Shown: positions 17,591-26,119 of the stretch, in pieces
Numbering within the stretch: position 1 is the first letter of the stretch
Layout: each line of letters starts with the position of its first letter
Source of the DNA: Sphingomonas_R arantia
Lineage (GTDB): Bacteria > Pseudomonadota > Alphaproteobacteria > Sphingomonadales > Sphingomonadaceae
Direction of reading: 5' to 3'
Length of the DNA: 64,000 nt
Assembly: GCF_042682045.1 (NCBI RefSeq)
Contig: NZ_JBHUGS010000003.1
Location: forward strand, 248,001-312,000
Notes under the pieces: model-generated
Told to the model about the DNA's origin: nothing
Databases searched by the model: none
The model's input: the letters and a program-made list of their open reading frames with translations, nothing else
Position numbers and translations under genes: made by a program

Positions 17591-18871
17591 ATGCGCATAA
17601 CTCTCGCCCTGCTGTCCGGTGTCGTCGCCGGGTTCATCGCCTGGCTGCTCGGCAGTCCGCTGGCGGCCCTGCTGTTCTGCGGCGGCATCGTCGCGGCGAT
17701 GGCGTTCGTCGCCTCGGCGCCTTGGCCGACGACGGTCGGCGCGGTCGTGCCGGACGAGCCGGTGGTCGCCGAAATCGGCGTCGATCCGGTGCTCGACGCG
17801 ATCCGCGATCCGCTGCTGGTGATCGAACGCCAGCATGTCCGCCACGCGAACCGCGCCGCCCGCGCGCTGCTCGGCGACCATATCGTGGGGGAGGATGTCC
17901 GCCTCGCCATCCGCCACCCGGCCGCGGCGGACCGGCTGTCGGGCCGCCGTTCGGGTGACGAGAGCCCCGTCGAACTGGTCGGGCTCGGCGATCATGCGCG
18001 CCGCTTCGCACTCACCGTCCACCCGCTCACCGCCGACGCGCGGCTGGCGCGGCTGGTCGATCGCACCGCGATCCACGCCGCCGAACGGTCACGCGTCGAT
18101 TTCGTGGCCAACGCCAGCCACGAACTGCGCACCCCGCTCGCCACGCTGCTCGGCTTCATCGAAACGCTGGAGGATCGCAACGCAGCCGAGGACGGCCCCA
18201 CCCGCGCGCGTTTCCTGAAGATCATGTTCGGTGAGGCGAAGCGTATGCAGCGCCTCGTCGACGACCTCATGTCGCTCAGCCGGATCGAGGCGGACAAGTA
18301 CAGCCTGCCGCAGGACGCGGTCGCGCTCGACCGGCTGCTCGCCGACGTCCGCCGGGCGCTCATCGCCGGGCTCGAACTGGACGAGACGCGCATCGTGGTG
18401 ACGCATGACGGCACATCTTGCGCGGTGGCGGGCGACCGGGCGCAGCTGTCCCAACTGCTCCACAACATCATCGGCAACGCGCTAAAATATGGTCGCGCCG
18501 GCACACCCGTCTCGGTCGACCTCAGCGGGTCGGGCGCGGGCATGATCCGGCTGACCGTCGCGGATCAGGGCGAAGGCATCCCGCCCGAACATCTGCCGCG
18601 CATCACCGAACGCTTCTACCGCGTCGATCCCGGCCGCAGCCGCGCGCTCGGCGGCACCGGGCTCGGCCTCGCGATCGTCAAGCATATCGTCGAGCGCCAC
18701 CGCGGCCGGCTCGCGATCGACAGCGTCGTCGGCACCGGAACGACGGTAACCATCCTGCTGCCCGTCGTGGCGGAGTTGGAGAACGCGCCACCCCTGTCAT
18801 CAATCCGTCATGAAACCGTCACAGGAGAAGAGCCGAAGCGACCTAGCGCGGCGTCACGGGACGCGGCGTGA
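17591..18871 (+). CDS. phoR: Phosphate regulon sensor histidine kinase
   Basis: 426 residues. Two N-terminal membrane helices (3-22, 26-42) are followed by a PAS-like region and the dimerisation/phosphoacceptor helix FVANASHELRTPL (His177). The catalytic domain has the N-box LLHNIIGNALKYG, G1 DQGEGIP and G2 GGTGLGLAIVKHI. It phosphorylates PhoB when phosphate is low. It heads the phoR-pstSCAB-phoU-phoB cluster. Its last ~25 codons contain the Pho box serving pstS. The 5' region shows only a weak Pho-box-like half-site (TTGTCAC near 17560). Confidence 0.93.
   Translation: MRITLALLSGVVAGFIAWLLGSPLAALLFCGGIVAAMAFVASAPWPTTVGAVVPDEPVVAEIGVDPVLDAIRDPLLVIERQHVRHANRAARALLGDHIVGEDVRLAIRHPAAADRLSGRRSGDESPVELVGLGDHARRFALTVHPLTADARLARLVDRTAIHAAERSRVDFVANASHELRTPLATLLGFIETLEDRNAAEDGPTRARFLKIMFGEAKRMQRLVDDLMSLSRIEADKYSLPQDAVALDRLLADVRRALIAGLELDETRIVVTHDGTSCAVAGDRAQLSQLLHNIIGNALKYGRAGTPVSVDLSGSGAGMIRLTVADQGEGIPPEHLPRITERFYRVDPGRSRALGGTGLGLAIVKHIVERHRGRLAIDSVVGTGTTVTILLPVVAELENAPPLSSIRHETVTGEEPKRPSAASRDAA
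18794..18822 (+). promoter_or_regulatory. Pho box upstream of pstS (inside phoR)
   Basis: Three direct repeats of seven bases at an 11-base period: CTGTCAT (18794), CCGTCAT (18805) and CCGTCAC (18816). This is the PhoB-binding arrangement. It lies in the 3' coding end of phoR, about 67 bases before the chosen pstS start, so pstSCAB-phoU-phoB can be transcribed separately from phoR under phosphate limitation. Confidence 0.85.
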
Positions 18872-18888
18872 GCCCCATGGAGCCATCG

Positions 18889-19926
18889 ATGATCAGCAGG
18901 ACGATGGGTGTGGCATGGGCGGCGCTGGCGCTGTCGGCCTGCTCGAACGGCGGTGCAAACGCCTCCCGCGATCAGATCCGCGCCGTCGGGTCGTCGACCG
19001 TCTATCCGTTCACCACCGCCGTCACCGAACAGTTCGCCCGCCGCCAGACGCAGTTCAAGGCGCCGATCGTTGAATCGACCGGCACCGGCGCGGGCATGAA
19101 ACTGTTCTGCGCCGGCGTCGGCGCGCGCTTCCCCGACATCGAAAACGCGTCGCGCGCCATCAAGAAATCCGAGATGGACGATTGCACCAAGAACGGCGTA
19201 CGCAACATCGTTGAGATCCAGATCGGCATCGACGGCATCGTCATGGCCGAAAGCCTGAAGGGCGAGGCGATGCGCCTGACGCCCGCCGACGTCTACCGTG
19301 CGCTGGCCGCCGATCCCTACGGCAAGCCGCAGACCGCAAAGCTCTGGCGCGACGTGAACCCCGCGCTGCCCGCCATCCCGATCGTCGTCTACGGCCCGCC
19401 GCCCACGTCCGGCACGCGCGACGCCTTCGCCGAACTGATCCTGCAAAAGGGCTGCGACGCGGACCCGGCGATGGACGCGCTGAAAAAGGCCGATGCCAAG
19501 CGTCACACCGCGATCTGCACCAAGGTCCGGGAAGACGGTGCCTATGTCGAATCCGGTGAGAACGACAATCTGATCGTCCAGAAACTGTCGGCCAATCCCG
19601 ACGCGGTCGGCGTGTTCGGCTACAGCTTCCTCGAAGAGAATGCCGACCGCGTCCGCGGCATCCCGATGAACGGCATCGTGCCGACCTACGAGACGATCGC
19701 CGACTACAGCTATCCCGGCTCCCGGCCGCTCTACATCTATGTGAAGGGTCAGCATCTGAACGTCGTGCCGGGCCTGCGCGAACTGGTCGCCGAATATGCC
19801 AATGACTGGGGCCGCGGCGGCTATCTGTCGCGCCGCGGGCTGATCGTGGCACCCGCCGACGTGTCGGAACGCAACCGCCAGATCGCGCTGAACTTCACGC
19901 CGCTCGATCCGGCCACGGTGAAATAA
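18889..19926 (+). CDS. pstS: Phosphate ABC transporter substrate-binding lipoprotein
   Basis: 345 residues from the ATG at 18889 (GGAG six bases upstream; earlier GTG/ATG starts exist). The lipoprotein signal MISRTMGVAWAALALSAC ends in the lipobox LSAC. The binding-protein core shows VGSSTVYPFTTAVTEQF, ESTGTGAGMKLFC and IENASRAIKKSE, the phosphate-contacting segments of the PstS family. It captures phosphate in the periplasm for PstCAB. The Pho box upstream and the pstC start four bases downstream support the assignment. Confidence 0.92.
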   Translation: MISRTMGVAWAALALSACSNGGANASRDQIRAVGSSTVYPFTTAVTEQFARRQTQFKAPIVESTGTGAGMKLFCAGVGARFPDIENASRAIKKSEMDDCTKNGVRNIVEIQIGIDGIVMAESLKGEAMRLTPADVYRALAADPYGKPQTAKLWRDVNPALPAIPIVVYGPPPTSGTRDAFAELILQKGCDADPAMDALKKADAKRHTAICTKVREDGAYVESGENDNLIVQKLSANPDAVGVFGYSFLEENADRVRGIPMNGIVPTYETIADYSYPGSRPLYIYVKGQHLNVVPGLRELVAEYANDWGRGGYLSRRGLIVAPADVSERNRQIALNFTPLDPATVK

Positions 19927-19929
19927 TCC

Positions 19930-21285
19930 ATGTCGCCTGCGCTCTTCATCCTGCTCGTCGCCGGGCTCGCGTTCATCGGCTGGATCACCGGCCGCGCCCG
20001 CGCCGCGCGCTTTACCGGCACGGGCGCCAACCGGCCGCATAGCCTGCCCGGCTATCATGGCTGGTACGTGGCGCTCTGGGCGCTCGCCCCCGCCCTCCTC
20101 TTCCTCGCGGTCTGGGGGTTCGTCTCGCCCGGCCTGGTCGACACCGCGGTCACCGCCACGCCGCAATCCGCCGCGATCCGGCTTGACCCGGCCGATCTGA
20201 CCGCGGAGGTCCGCGCGCTCGGCACCGGCGCGCTTACCACCGCCTTCCATCCGGAGGTCGTGCCGCTCGTCCCGGTGTTCCAGCGCGTCCAGACTCATTA
20301 CGACGTCATCGGCGGCGTCATCGCGCTGCTGCTCGCCTTCGCCGGCGGTGCCTTCGCCTTCACCCGCGTAAAGCCCGACTTCCGCGCACGCACCCGCGTC
20401 GAACGGCTCGTCATGGCGGCGCTGCTCGGCGCATCGCTGATCGCGGTGCTCACCACGCTCGGCATCGTGCTGTCGCTGCTCTTCGAATCGATGCGCTTCT
20501 TCGCCCGCGTGTCGCCGATCGAATTCCTGTTCGGCACGCTCTGGTCGCCGCAGACCGGGGACAGCGGCACGTTCGGCGCAGTGCCCTTGTTCTGGGGCAC
20601 GATCTTCATCGGCGCGATCATCGCCATGATCGTCGCGATCCCGCTCGGCCTGATGAGCGCGATTTACCTCACCCAATATGCCAAACCCTCGACCCGCCGC
20701 TGGATGAAGCCGATCCTGGAGGTGCTCGCCGGCGTACCGACCGTCGTCTACGGTTATTTCGCCGCGCTCACCGTGGCCCCCGCGATCCGTGACTTCGCGG
20801 CGTTCGTCGGCATCCCCGGTGCCTCGTCGGAAAGCGCGCTCGCCGCCGGGCTTGTCATGGGCGTCATGATCATCCCGTTCGTGTCCTCGATGGCGGACGA
20901 CAGCATCGCCGCCGTGCCGCAATCGATGCGCGACGGCTCGCTCGCGATGGGCGCCACCACGTCCGAAACGATCCGCAAGGTCCTCGTCCCGGCCGCCCTC
21001 CCCGGTGTCGTCGGCGGCGTCCTGCTCGCGGTCAGCCGCGCGATCGGCGAGACGATGATCGTCGTGATGGCCGCCGGCCTCGCCGCGAACCTCACCGCCA
21101 ACCCCTTCTCCAGCGTCACCACCGTTACGACGCAGATCGTCCAGCTGCTGACCGGCGACCAGGAATTCGACAGCGCCAAGACGCTCGCCGCCTTCGCACT
21201 CGGCCTCGTCCTGTTCATCGTCACGCTGTTGCTCAACATCGTGGCGCTCCGGGTCGTGAAGAAATATCGCGAGGCCTACGAATGA
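19930..21285 (+). CDS. pstC: Phosphate ABC transporter permease
   Basis: 451 residues, longer than classical PstC because of an N-terminal extension with extra membrane helices and a ~100-residue insertion, common in this bacterial group. The permease core includes LFWGTIFIGAIIAMIVAIPLG and the EAA-type loop (LAMGATTSETIRKVLVPAALPGVVGG). It forms the channel with PstA. Its stop overlaps pstA by four bases (ATGA). Confidence 0.92.
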   Translation: MSPALFILLVAGLAFIGWITGRARAARFTGTGANRPHSLPGYHGWYVALWALAPALLFLAVWGFVSPGLVDTAVTATPQSAAIRLDPADLTAEVRALGTGALTTAFHPEVVPLVPVFQRVQTHYDVIGGVIALLLAFAGGAFAFTRVKPDFRARTRVERLVMAALLGASLIAVLTTLGIVLSLLFESMRFFARVSPIEFLFGTLWSPQTGDSGTFGAVPLFWGTIFIGAIIAMIVAIPLGLMSAIYLTQYAKPSTRRWMKPILEVLAGVPTVVYGYFAALTVAPAIRDFAAFVGIPGASSESALAAGLVMGVMIIPFVSSMADDSIAAVPQSMRDGSLAMGATTSETIRKVLVPAALPGVVGGVLLAVSRAIGETMIVVMAAGLAANLTANPFSSVTTVTTQIVQLLTGDQEFDSAKTLAAFALGLVLFIVTLLLNIVALRVVKKYREAYE

Positions 21286-22577
21286 GCACCATCGCCCCCG
21301 TGATGCAGCCCGCGCCCAAGCCGCAGCCGGCGCGCGTGCCGACCGACTGGACGACCACGTCGATGCAGGGCCGCATCCGCCGTCGCTACCGCTCGGAACG
21401 GCGTTTCCGCCTGCTCGGCGCGGGCGCGGTGCTGCTGTCCTTCGCGTTCCTCGTCTTCCTGCTCATCTCGATGCTCGGCCAGGGACTGCGCGGCTTCACG
21501 CAGACCGAGTTGCGCCTGCCAATGGACTTCCCCGCCGCCCGCCTCGCGCTCGATCCGGCCACGCTCGCCGGTCCCAATGCGCGCGCCGCACTCGCCGCGG
21601 TCGATCTCGAAGGTGCCACCGCCCGCGCCGCGAACCGCGCCTACGGCACTGGCGGCTACAAATTGCTGTCCGATGGCGCGTGGCTCTCGGTCCGTTCGGC
21701 GATCCAGGCCGATCCGCAGATCCTGACCCGCCGCGCGGACATCTGGGTCCCGACCTCGACCGTCATCGATCTCGCCGCCAAGGGCGATGCGGATGCCGAA
21801 GCAGAGGCCGGCTACCGTATGCTCGACGCGCGCAAGGCGGTCCGCACCTCGTTCAGCATGGCGTTCCTGACCGGCTCGGACTCGACCGATCCGACGCTGG
21901 TCGGCATCTGGGGGGCGCTCAAGGGTTCGCTGCTGACGATGTTCGTCACGCTGATCCTCGCCTTCCCGATCGGCGTGCTGTCCGCCCTGTATCTCGAGGA
22001 ATATGCTGCACGCAACCGCTGGACCGACCTGATCGAGGTGTCGATCAACAATCTCGCTGCGGTCCCGTCGATCATCTTCGGCCTGCTCGGCCTGGCGGTG
22101 TTCCTCAACTTCCTCGACTTCCCACGTTCGGCCCCGATCGTCGGCGGGCTCACGCTCGCGCTCATGACGATGCCGGTCATCGTCATCGCCGGGCGGAACG
22201 CGATCAAGTCGGTCCCGCCCTCGATCCGCGACGCCGCACTCGGCATCGGCGCGTCGAAGGTCCAGGTCGTGTTCCACCACGTCCTGCCGCTCGCGCTGCC
22301 CGGCATCCTGACCGGCACGATCATCGGCATGGCGCGCGCGCTGGGCGAAACCGCGCCGCTGCTGATGATCGGCATGCGCGCCTTCATCGCATCGCCCCCC
22401 GGCGGCCTCGCCGATCCCGCCACCGTCCTCCCCGTCCAGATCTTCCTCTGGTCGGACGAGGTCAGCCGCGGGTTCGTCGAGAAGACCTCGGCGGCGATCA
22501 TCGTCCTCTTGGTGTTCCTGCTCGCGATGAACGGGATCGCCATCTATCTCCGCAACAGATTCGAACGGCGCTGGTGA
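21282..22577 (+). CDS. pstA: Phosphate ABC transporter permease
   Basis: 431 residues, also N-terminally extended. The core helices include LKGSLLTMFVTLILAFPIGVL and the coupling loop AALGIGASKVQVVFHHVLPLALPGILTG. It pairs with PstC in the inner membrane. Its TGA shares a base with the pstB ATG (TGATG), giving tight coupling within the operon. Confidence 0.92.
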   Translation: MSTIAPVMQPAPKPQPARVPTDWTTTSMQGRIRRRYRSERRFRLLGAGAVLLSFAFLVFLLISMLGQGLRGFTQTELRLPMDFPAARLALDPATLAGPNARAALAAVDLEGATARAANRAYGTGGYKLLSDGAWLSVRSAIQADPQILTRRADIWVPTSTVIDLAAKGDADAEAEAGYRMLDARKAVRTSFSMAFLTGSDSTDPTLVGIWGALKGSLLTMFVTLILAFPIGVLSALYLEEYAARNRWTDLIEVSINNLAAVPSIIFGLLGLAVFLNFLDFPRSAPIVGGLTLALMTMPVIVIAGRNAIKSVPPSIRDAALGIGASKVQVVFHHVLPLALPGILTGTIIGMARALGETAPLLMIGMRAFIASPPGGLADPATVLPVQIFLWSDEVSRGFVEKTSAAIIVLLVFLLAMNGIAIYLRNRFERRW

Positions 22578-23389
22578 TGACAGAGACTTCCCTAAACGAC
22601 CGCGCCAATAAACAGCAGGCCGCCCATGGCGGCACGTTGAAGATGACGGCGCGCGACGTCGACGTTTTCTACGGCGCGAAACAGGCGATCAAGAACGTCT
22701 CGATCGACGTGACGCAGGAAAATGTGACGGCCTTCATCGGCCCGTCCGGCTGCGGCAAGTCGACCTTCCTGCGCACGCTCAACCGCATGAACGACACGGT
22801 CGCCTCCGCCCGTGTCACCGGCGACATCACGCTCGACGGCAAGGACATCTACGGCGCCGACATGGACGTGGTGCAGCTCCGCGCGCGCGTCGGCATGGTG
22901 TTCCAGAAACCGAACCCCTTCCCCAAATCGATCTACGAAAACGTCGCCTACGGCCCGCGCATTCACGGCCTCGCCAGCGCCAAGCCCGACATGGACGCGA
23001 TCGTCGAAAAATCGCTCCGCCGCGCGGGCTTGTGGGAGGAGGTCAAGGACCGCCTGACCGACAGCGGCACGGCGTTGTCCGGCGGTCAGCAGCAGCGGCT
23101 CTGCATCGCCCGCGCGATCGCGGTCGATCCGGAAGTCATCCTGATGGACGAACCCTGCTCGGCGCTCGATCCGATCGCGACCGCCAAGATCGAGGAGCTG
23201 ATCCACGAACTGCGCGGCCGCTACGCCATCGTCATCGTCACGCACAACATGCAGCAGGCGGCGCGAGTTAGCCAAAAGACGGCCTTTTTCCACCTGGGAA
23301 CGCTCGTGGAATATGGCGACACGTCCGATATTTTCACAAATCCCCGCCAAACGCGGACCAAGGATTACATCACCGGCCGCTACGGCTGA
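22577..23389 (+). CDS. pstB: Phosphate ABC transporter ATP-binding protein
   Basis: 270 residues. ATPase of the Pst importer: Walker A GPSGCGKST (55-63), Q-loop VFQKPNPFPKSIYENVAYG, ABC signature LSGGQQQRLCIARAIA, Walker B VILMDEPCSALDP, and a switch His in VTHNM. The start overlapping pstA is taken because it gives the family length; the open frame runs far upstream inside pstA only by chance. Confidence 0.95.
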   Translation: MTETSLNDRANKQQAAHGGTLKMTARDVDVFYGAKQAIKNVSIDVTQENVTAFIGPSGCGKSTFLRTLNRMNDTVASARVTGDITLDGKDIYGADMDVVQLRARVGMVFQKPNPFPKSIYENVAYGPRIHGLASAKPDMDAIVEKSLRRAGLWEEVKDRLTDSGTALSGGQQQRLCIARAIAVDPEVILMDEPCSALDPIATAKIEELIHELRGRYAIVIVTHNMQQAARVSQKTAFFHLGTLVEYGDTSDIFTNPRQTRTKDYITGRYG

Positions 23390-23400
23390 GGAGCGACGAC

Positions 23401-24102
23401 ATGGTCACGGGGCATACGGTCAAGGCATTCGACGACGAACTGGGGCAGCTGCGCGCGCTGGTGTCCGAAATGGGCGGCCTGGCCGAAGCCGCGATCTCGG
23501 AAGCGATCCAGTCGCTCGTCCGGCGCGATCTGGGCGGTGCGGCGCGGGTCGTCGACCAGGATCGCCGGATCGACGAGATCGAGGCGCAGATCGAGCGCGA
23601 AGTCGTCCGGATCATCGCGCTCCGCGCCCCCATGGCGGACGATCTGCGTGAGATCCTGGCCGCGATGAAGATCAGCAGCGTGATCGAACGGATGGGCGAC
23701 TACGCGAAGAACATCGCGAAACGCGTGCCCTTGCTGCAGGACGCGCGCGGACTCGAACCGCTGTCGATCCTCCCGTCGATGGCGCGGCTCGTGTCCGAAA
23801 TGGTCCACAACGCGCTCGACGCCTTCGTCGCACGCGATCCGCAGGCCGCCGTGGCGGTGTGCGAAAGCGACCGCGCGGTCGACGATTTCTACAACAGCCT
23901 GTTCCGCACGCTGCTGACCTACATGCTCGAAAATCCGCACACCATCACCTCGGCGACGCACCTCCTATTCATCGCCAAGAACTTGGAACGGATCGGCGAT
24001 CATGCAACCAACGTCGCCGAAATGGTCTATTTCGCCGCGACCGGCCGACAGATGGTCGAACGCGCCAAGGGCGACGACACGCTCATCCCGGTGAAGGAAT
24101 AA
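23401..24102 (+). CDS. phoU: Phosphate signalling complex protein
   Basis: 233 residues, two PhoU repeats of three-helix bundles. Metal-binding-type motifs are seen in both halves: KISSVIERMGDYAKNIAKR and IAKNLERIGDHATNVAEMVYF. It links the Pst transporter to PhoR and keeps the regulon off when phosphate is ample. It lies 11 bases after pstB and four bases before phoB. Confidence 0.95.
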   Translation: MVTGHTVKAFDDELGQLRALVSEMGGLAEAAISEAIQSLVRRDLGGAARVVDQDRRIDEIEAQIEREVVRIIALRAPMADDLREILAAMKISSVIERMGDYAKNIAKRVPLLQDARGLEPLSILPSMARLVSEMVHNALDAFVARDPQAAVAVCESDRAVDDFYNSLFRTLLTYMLENPHTITSATHLLFIAKNLERIGDHATNVAEMVYFAATGRQMVERAKGDDTLIPVKE

Positions 24103-24106
24103 CATC

Positions 24107-24805
24107 ATGGCCCGCGCCCGCCTGCTGCTGGTCGAGGACGATGCCGCCCTCGCCGAACTCCTGATCTGGCATTTCAAGCGCGAGGAGTTCGAGGTCGAAC
24201 ATACCGCGGACGGCGAGGAGGCGCTGCTGCTCGCGCGTGAGACCCCGCCCGATCTCGTGCTGCTCGACTGGATGCTCGAAAGCCTGTCCGGCATCGAGGT
24301 CTGCCGCCGCCTGCGCCGCATGCCCGACACCGCCAACGTGCCGATCATCATGCTGACCGCGCGCGGCGAGGAGGAGGACCGGGTCCGCGGGCTCGAAACC
24401 GGCGCGGACGATTATGTGACCAAGCCCTTCTCCCCGCGCGAACTCGTCGCGCGCGTCCAGGCCGTGCTGCGCCGCGTGCGGCCCGCGCTGGCGGGCGAGC
24501 GGCTGGTCTATTCCGACATCGAAATGGACACGGTCAGCCACAAGGTCCGTCGCGACGGCGCCACCGTGCCGCTCGGTCCGACGGAATTCCGGCTGCTCAA
24601 GCATTTCCTCGAACATCCCGGCCGCGTCTTCTCGCGCGAACGGCTGCTCGACAGCGTGTGGGGCCGCGAAAGCGACATCGAACCGCGCACCGTCGACGTC
24701 CACATCCGCCGCCTGCGGAAAGCGATCAACGGCGAGAACCTGCCCGACATCATCCGCACCGTCCGCTCCGCCGGTTACGCGCTGGACAGTGAAGGCGCGG
24801 TCTGA
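24107..24805 (+). CDS. phoB: Phosphate regulon response regulator
   Basis: 232 residues, OmpR/PhoB type. The receiver domain has the acidic pocket ED (10-12), phosphoacceptor D54 (LLDWML) and the conserved Lys in VTKPFSPREL. The winged-helix DNA-binding domain has GPTEFRLLKHFLEHPGRVFS and IRRLRKAIN. It binds the Pho box at 18794-18822. Last gene of the pho/pst operon. Confidence 0.95.
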   Translation: MARARLLLVEDDAALAELLIWHFKREEFEVEHTADGEEALLLARETPPDLVLLDWMLESLSGIEVCRRLRRMPDTANVPIIMLTARGEEEDRVRGLETGADDYVTKPFSPRELVARVQAVLRRVRPALAGERLVYSDIEMDTVSHKVRRDGATVPLGPTEFRLLKHFLEHPGRVFSRERLLDSVWGRESDIEPRTVDVHIRRLRKAINGENLPDIIRTVRSAGYALDSEGAV

Positions 24806-24901
24806 TTATCCGCATGTTAATGCAGCGTTCACCGCAATAGAGCCGGCCGGCAATACTGTCGGAATGCTGACGAACCCGTTGTAAAAGCGTTCAGCCGGCC
24901 G

Positions 24902-24935
24902 GGTCTAGTTCCTCTTCAACAGGAGGAACTAGACC
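24902..24935 (+). promoter_or_regulatory. Perfect 13-bp hairpin masking a ribosome binding site
   Basis: GGTCTAGTTCCTC (24902-24914) and GAGGAACTAGACC (24923-24935) are perfect inverted repeats around an 8-base loop. The downstream arm holds the Shine-Dalgarno (AGGAGGAA), one base before the ATG at 24937. In RNA it would block translation of the following gene. As DNA it could also be an operator. There is no T-run, so it is not a standard terminator for phoB. Confidence 0.7.
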
Positions 24936-24936
24936 G

Positions 24937-25158
24937 ATGACCTATTTGATGACCAAGCGTGTCCGCCGCCGCTGGACGGACGAGGAAGATGCCGACCTGC
25001 GCAACCGCGTCGAGGCCGGCGAGCTCCTCCCCGTCATCGCCCGCGCGCTCGACCGCACGCAGATGGCGTGCAGCACCCGCGCCGAAAGCCTCGGCCTCCG
25101 CACGCGCAGCACCGCCCGCCCAGCGCGTGTGGGCATCCATCATGGTACGGAGGCGTGA
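24937..25158 (+). CDS. Small DNA-binding-like protein (SANT/GcrA-like N-terminus)
   Basis: 73 residues with a basic start followed by RRRWTDEEDADLRNRVEAGE and IARALDRTQMACSTRAESLGL, a three-helix pattern like a SANT/Myb or GcrA N-terminal helix-turn-helix (W-T-x-E-E opening, then a recognition helix). The strong AGGAGG site is buried in a perfect hairpin, suggesting translational control. Function unknown; probably a regulator or nucleoid-associated protein. It follows phoB by 130 bases and need not belong to its operon. Confidence 0.65.
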   Translation: MTYLMTKRVRRRWTDEEDADLRNRVEAGELLPVIARALDRTQMACSTRAESLGLRTRSTARPARVGIHHGTEA

Positions 25159-25464
25159 ACGGTCGCCCAACGCCCGCGCGCAACGAACGCGGGCGGTGGG
25201 ATGATGCCCATCCGGATCCCGCCCGCCCCGCCCTCACCTGACGCGTAACGCGGGTTCGGACGAAACTCGTCATGACGTCCGAAGAACAACGGGCCTCTCA
25301 CCAAGAAATTAACAATCCTGCAACAGACTCACATGTAAGGATTCGTCTCATGAGGCCCCACCCCGATCGCATGAGCCGGACGCCATCATGGTGAGGCCTA
25401 TGTCCCCGCCGGCCACGCGACAGCGTCTGCACGTCGTAACACGACCGGTCCGGTCTGAAGTCTC
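25159..25464. other. Intergenic region, nothing recognised
   Basis: About 300 bases between the small DNA-binding-like protein and the CAP-domain gene. Short ORFs on both strands are low-complexity and look like noise. The part from 25300 on is less GC-rich and is a plausible promoter region for the downstream gene. Confidence 0.4.
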
Positions 25465-25974
25465 ATGACCCTCATATTGCTGATGCTCGCCGCCTTCCTG
25501 CCGCTCAATGGTGGGGCTCAGTCGAGGATCGGAAACCTGGAGCAGCGCACCCTGGCGGAACATAATCGCCAGCGCGCGATGCTTCATTTGCAGTCTTTGA
25601 CATGGGACCCGGGCCTCGCCCGCGACGCGCGATCATGGGCCGAGCATCTGGCCGGCGTCGGCTACCTCGAACATTCCGAAAGTGATCCCGACGATCCGTC
25701 GCCGCAGGGTGAGAATCTGTGGGCCGGCACCGCCGGCGCGTATAGCCTGGGTTCGATGATCGACGCCTGGTCCGTCGAGAAGCGCAATTATCGAAACGGC
25801 GTTTTCCCGGACGTGAGCCGGACCGGCCAGTTGGAAGACGTCGGTCATTACACGCAGATGATCTGGGGCTCGACGCGTACGGTGGGTTGCGCGTTGGCGC
25901 GCGGTGGCGGCGACGAGTATTTCGTGTGCCGCTATGCCGAAGTCGGAAACGTCTACGGCCAGAAGGTATATTGA
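25465..25974 (+). CDS. CAP (SCP/PR-1) domain secreted protein
   Basis: 169 residues. A short signal peptide (MTLILLMLAAFLPLNGGAQ) is followed by one CAP domain: LAEHNRQRAMLHLQSLTWDPGL, then ARSWAEHLAG, GENLWAGT, and GHYTQMIWGSTRTVGCALA with the conserved His and the YTQMxW signature. Bacterial CAP proteins are extracellular or periplasmic with poorly defined roles; some bind lipids. Stands alone here. Confidence 0.9.
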   Translation: MTLILLMLAAFLPLNGGAQSRIGNLEQRTLAEHNRQRAMLHLQSLTWDPGLARDARSWAEHLAGVGYLEHSESDPDDPSPQGENLWAGTAGAYSLGSMIDAWSVEKRNYRNGVFPDVSRTGQLEDVGHYTQMIWGSTRTVGCALARGGGDEYFVCRYAEVGNVYGQKVY

Positions 25975-26070
25975 GCCGCAGGCCGTCCGGACGGCCGTCC
26001 TTGCCCCACAACCGACGAGCGTCCGTTCGCCCGACCGTTGCCTCTTCCCAAGCTCGCTTCCGCCCGCTAC

Positions 26071-26093
26071 TTGACGTTCACGTAAAGCGTCAG
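26071..26093 (+). promoter_or_regulatory. Palindromic operator upstream of the SDR gene
   Basis: TTGACGT-TC-ACGTAAA (26071-26086) is an inverted repeat with 7-base arms and one mismatch, 27 bases before the ATG. A perfect version (TTGACGT-AA-ACGTCAA) lies at 58345-58360 between putA and the MaoC gene. The form resembles operators of LiuR/FadR-type regulators of branched-chain and fatty-acid degradation. Regulator identity is inference. Confidence 0.5.
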
Positions 26094-26119
26094 ACACGTA
26101 ACCAGCAGGAGAGTCCGGG

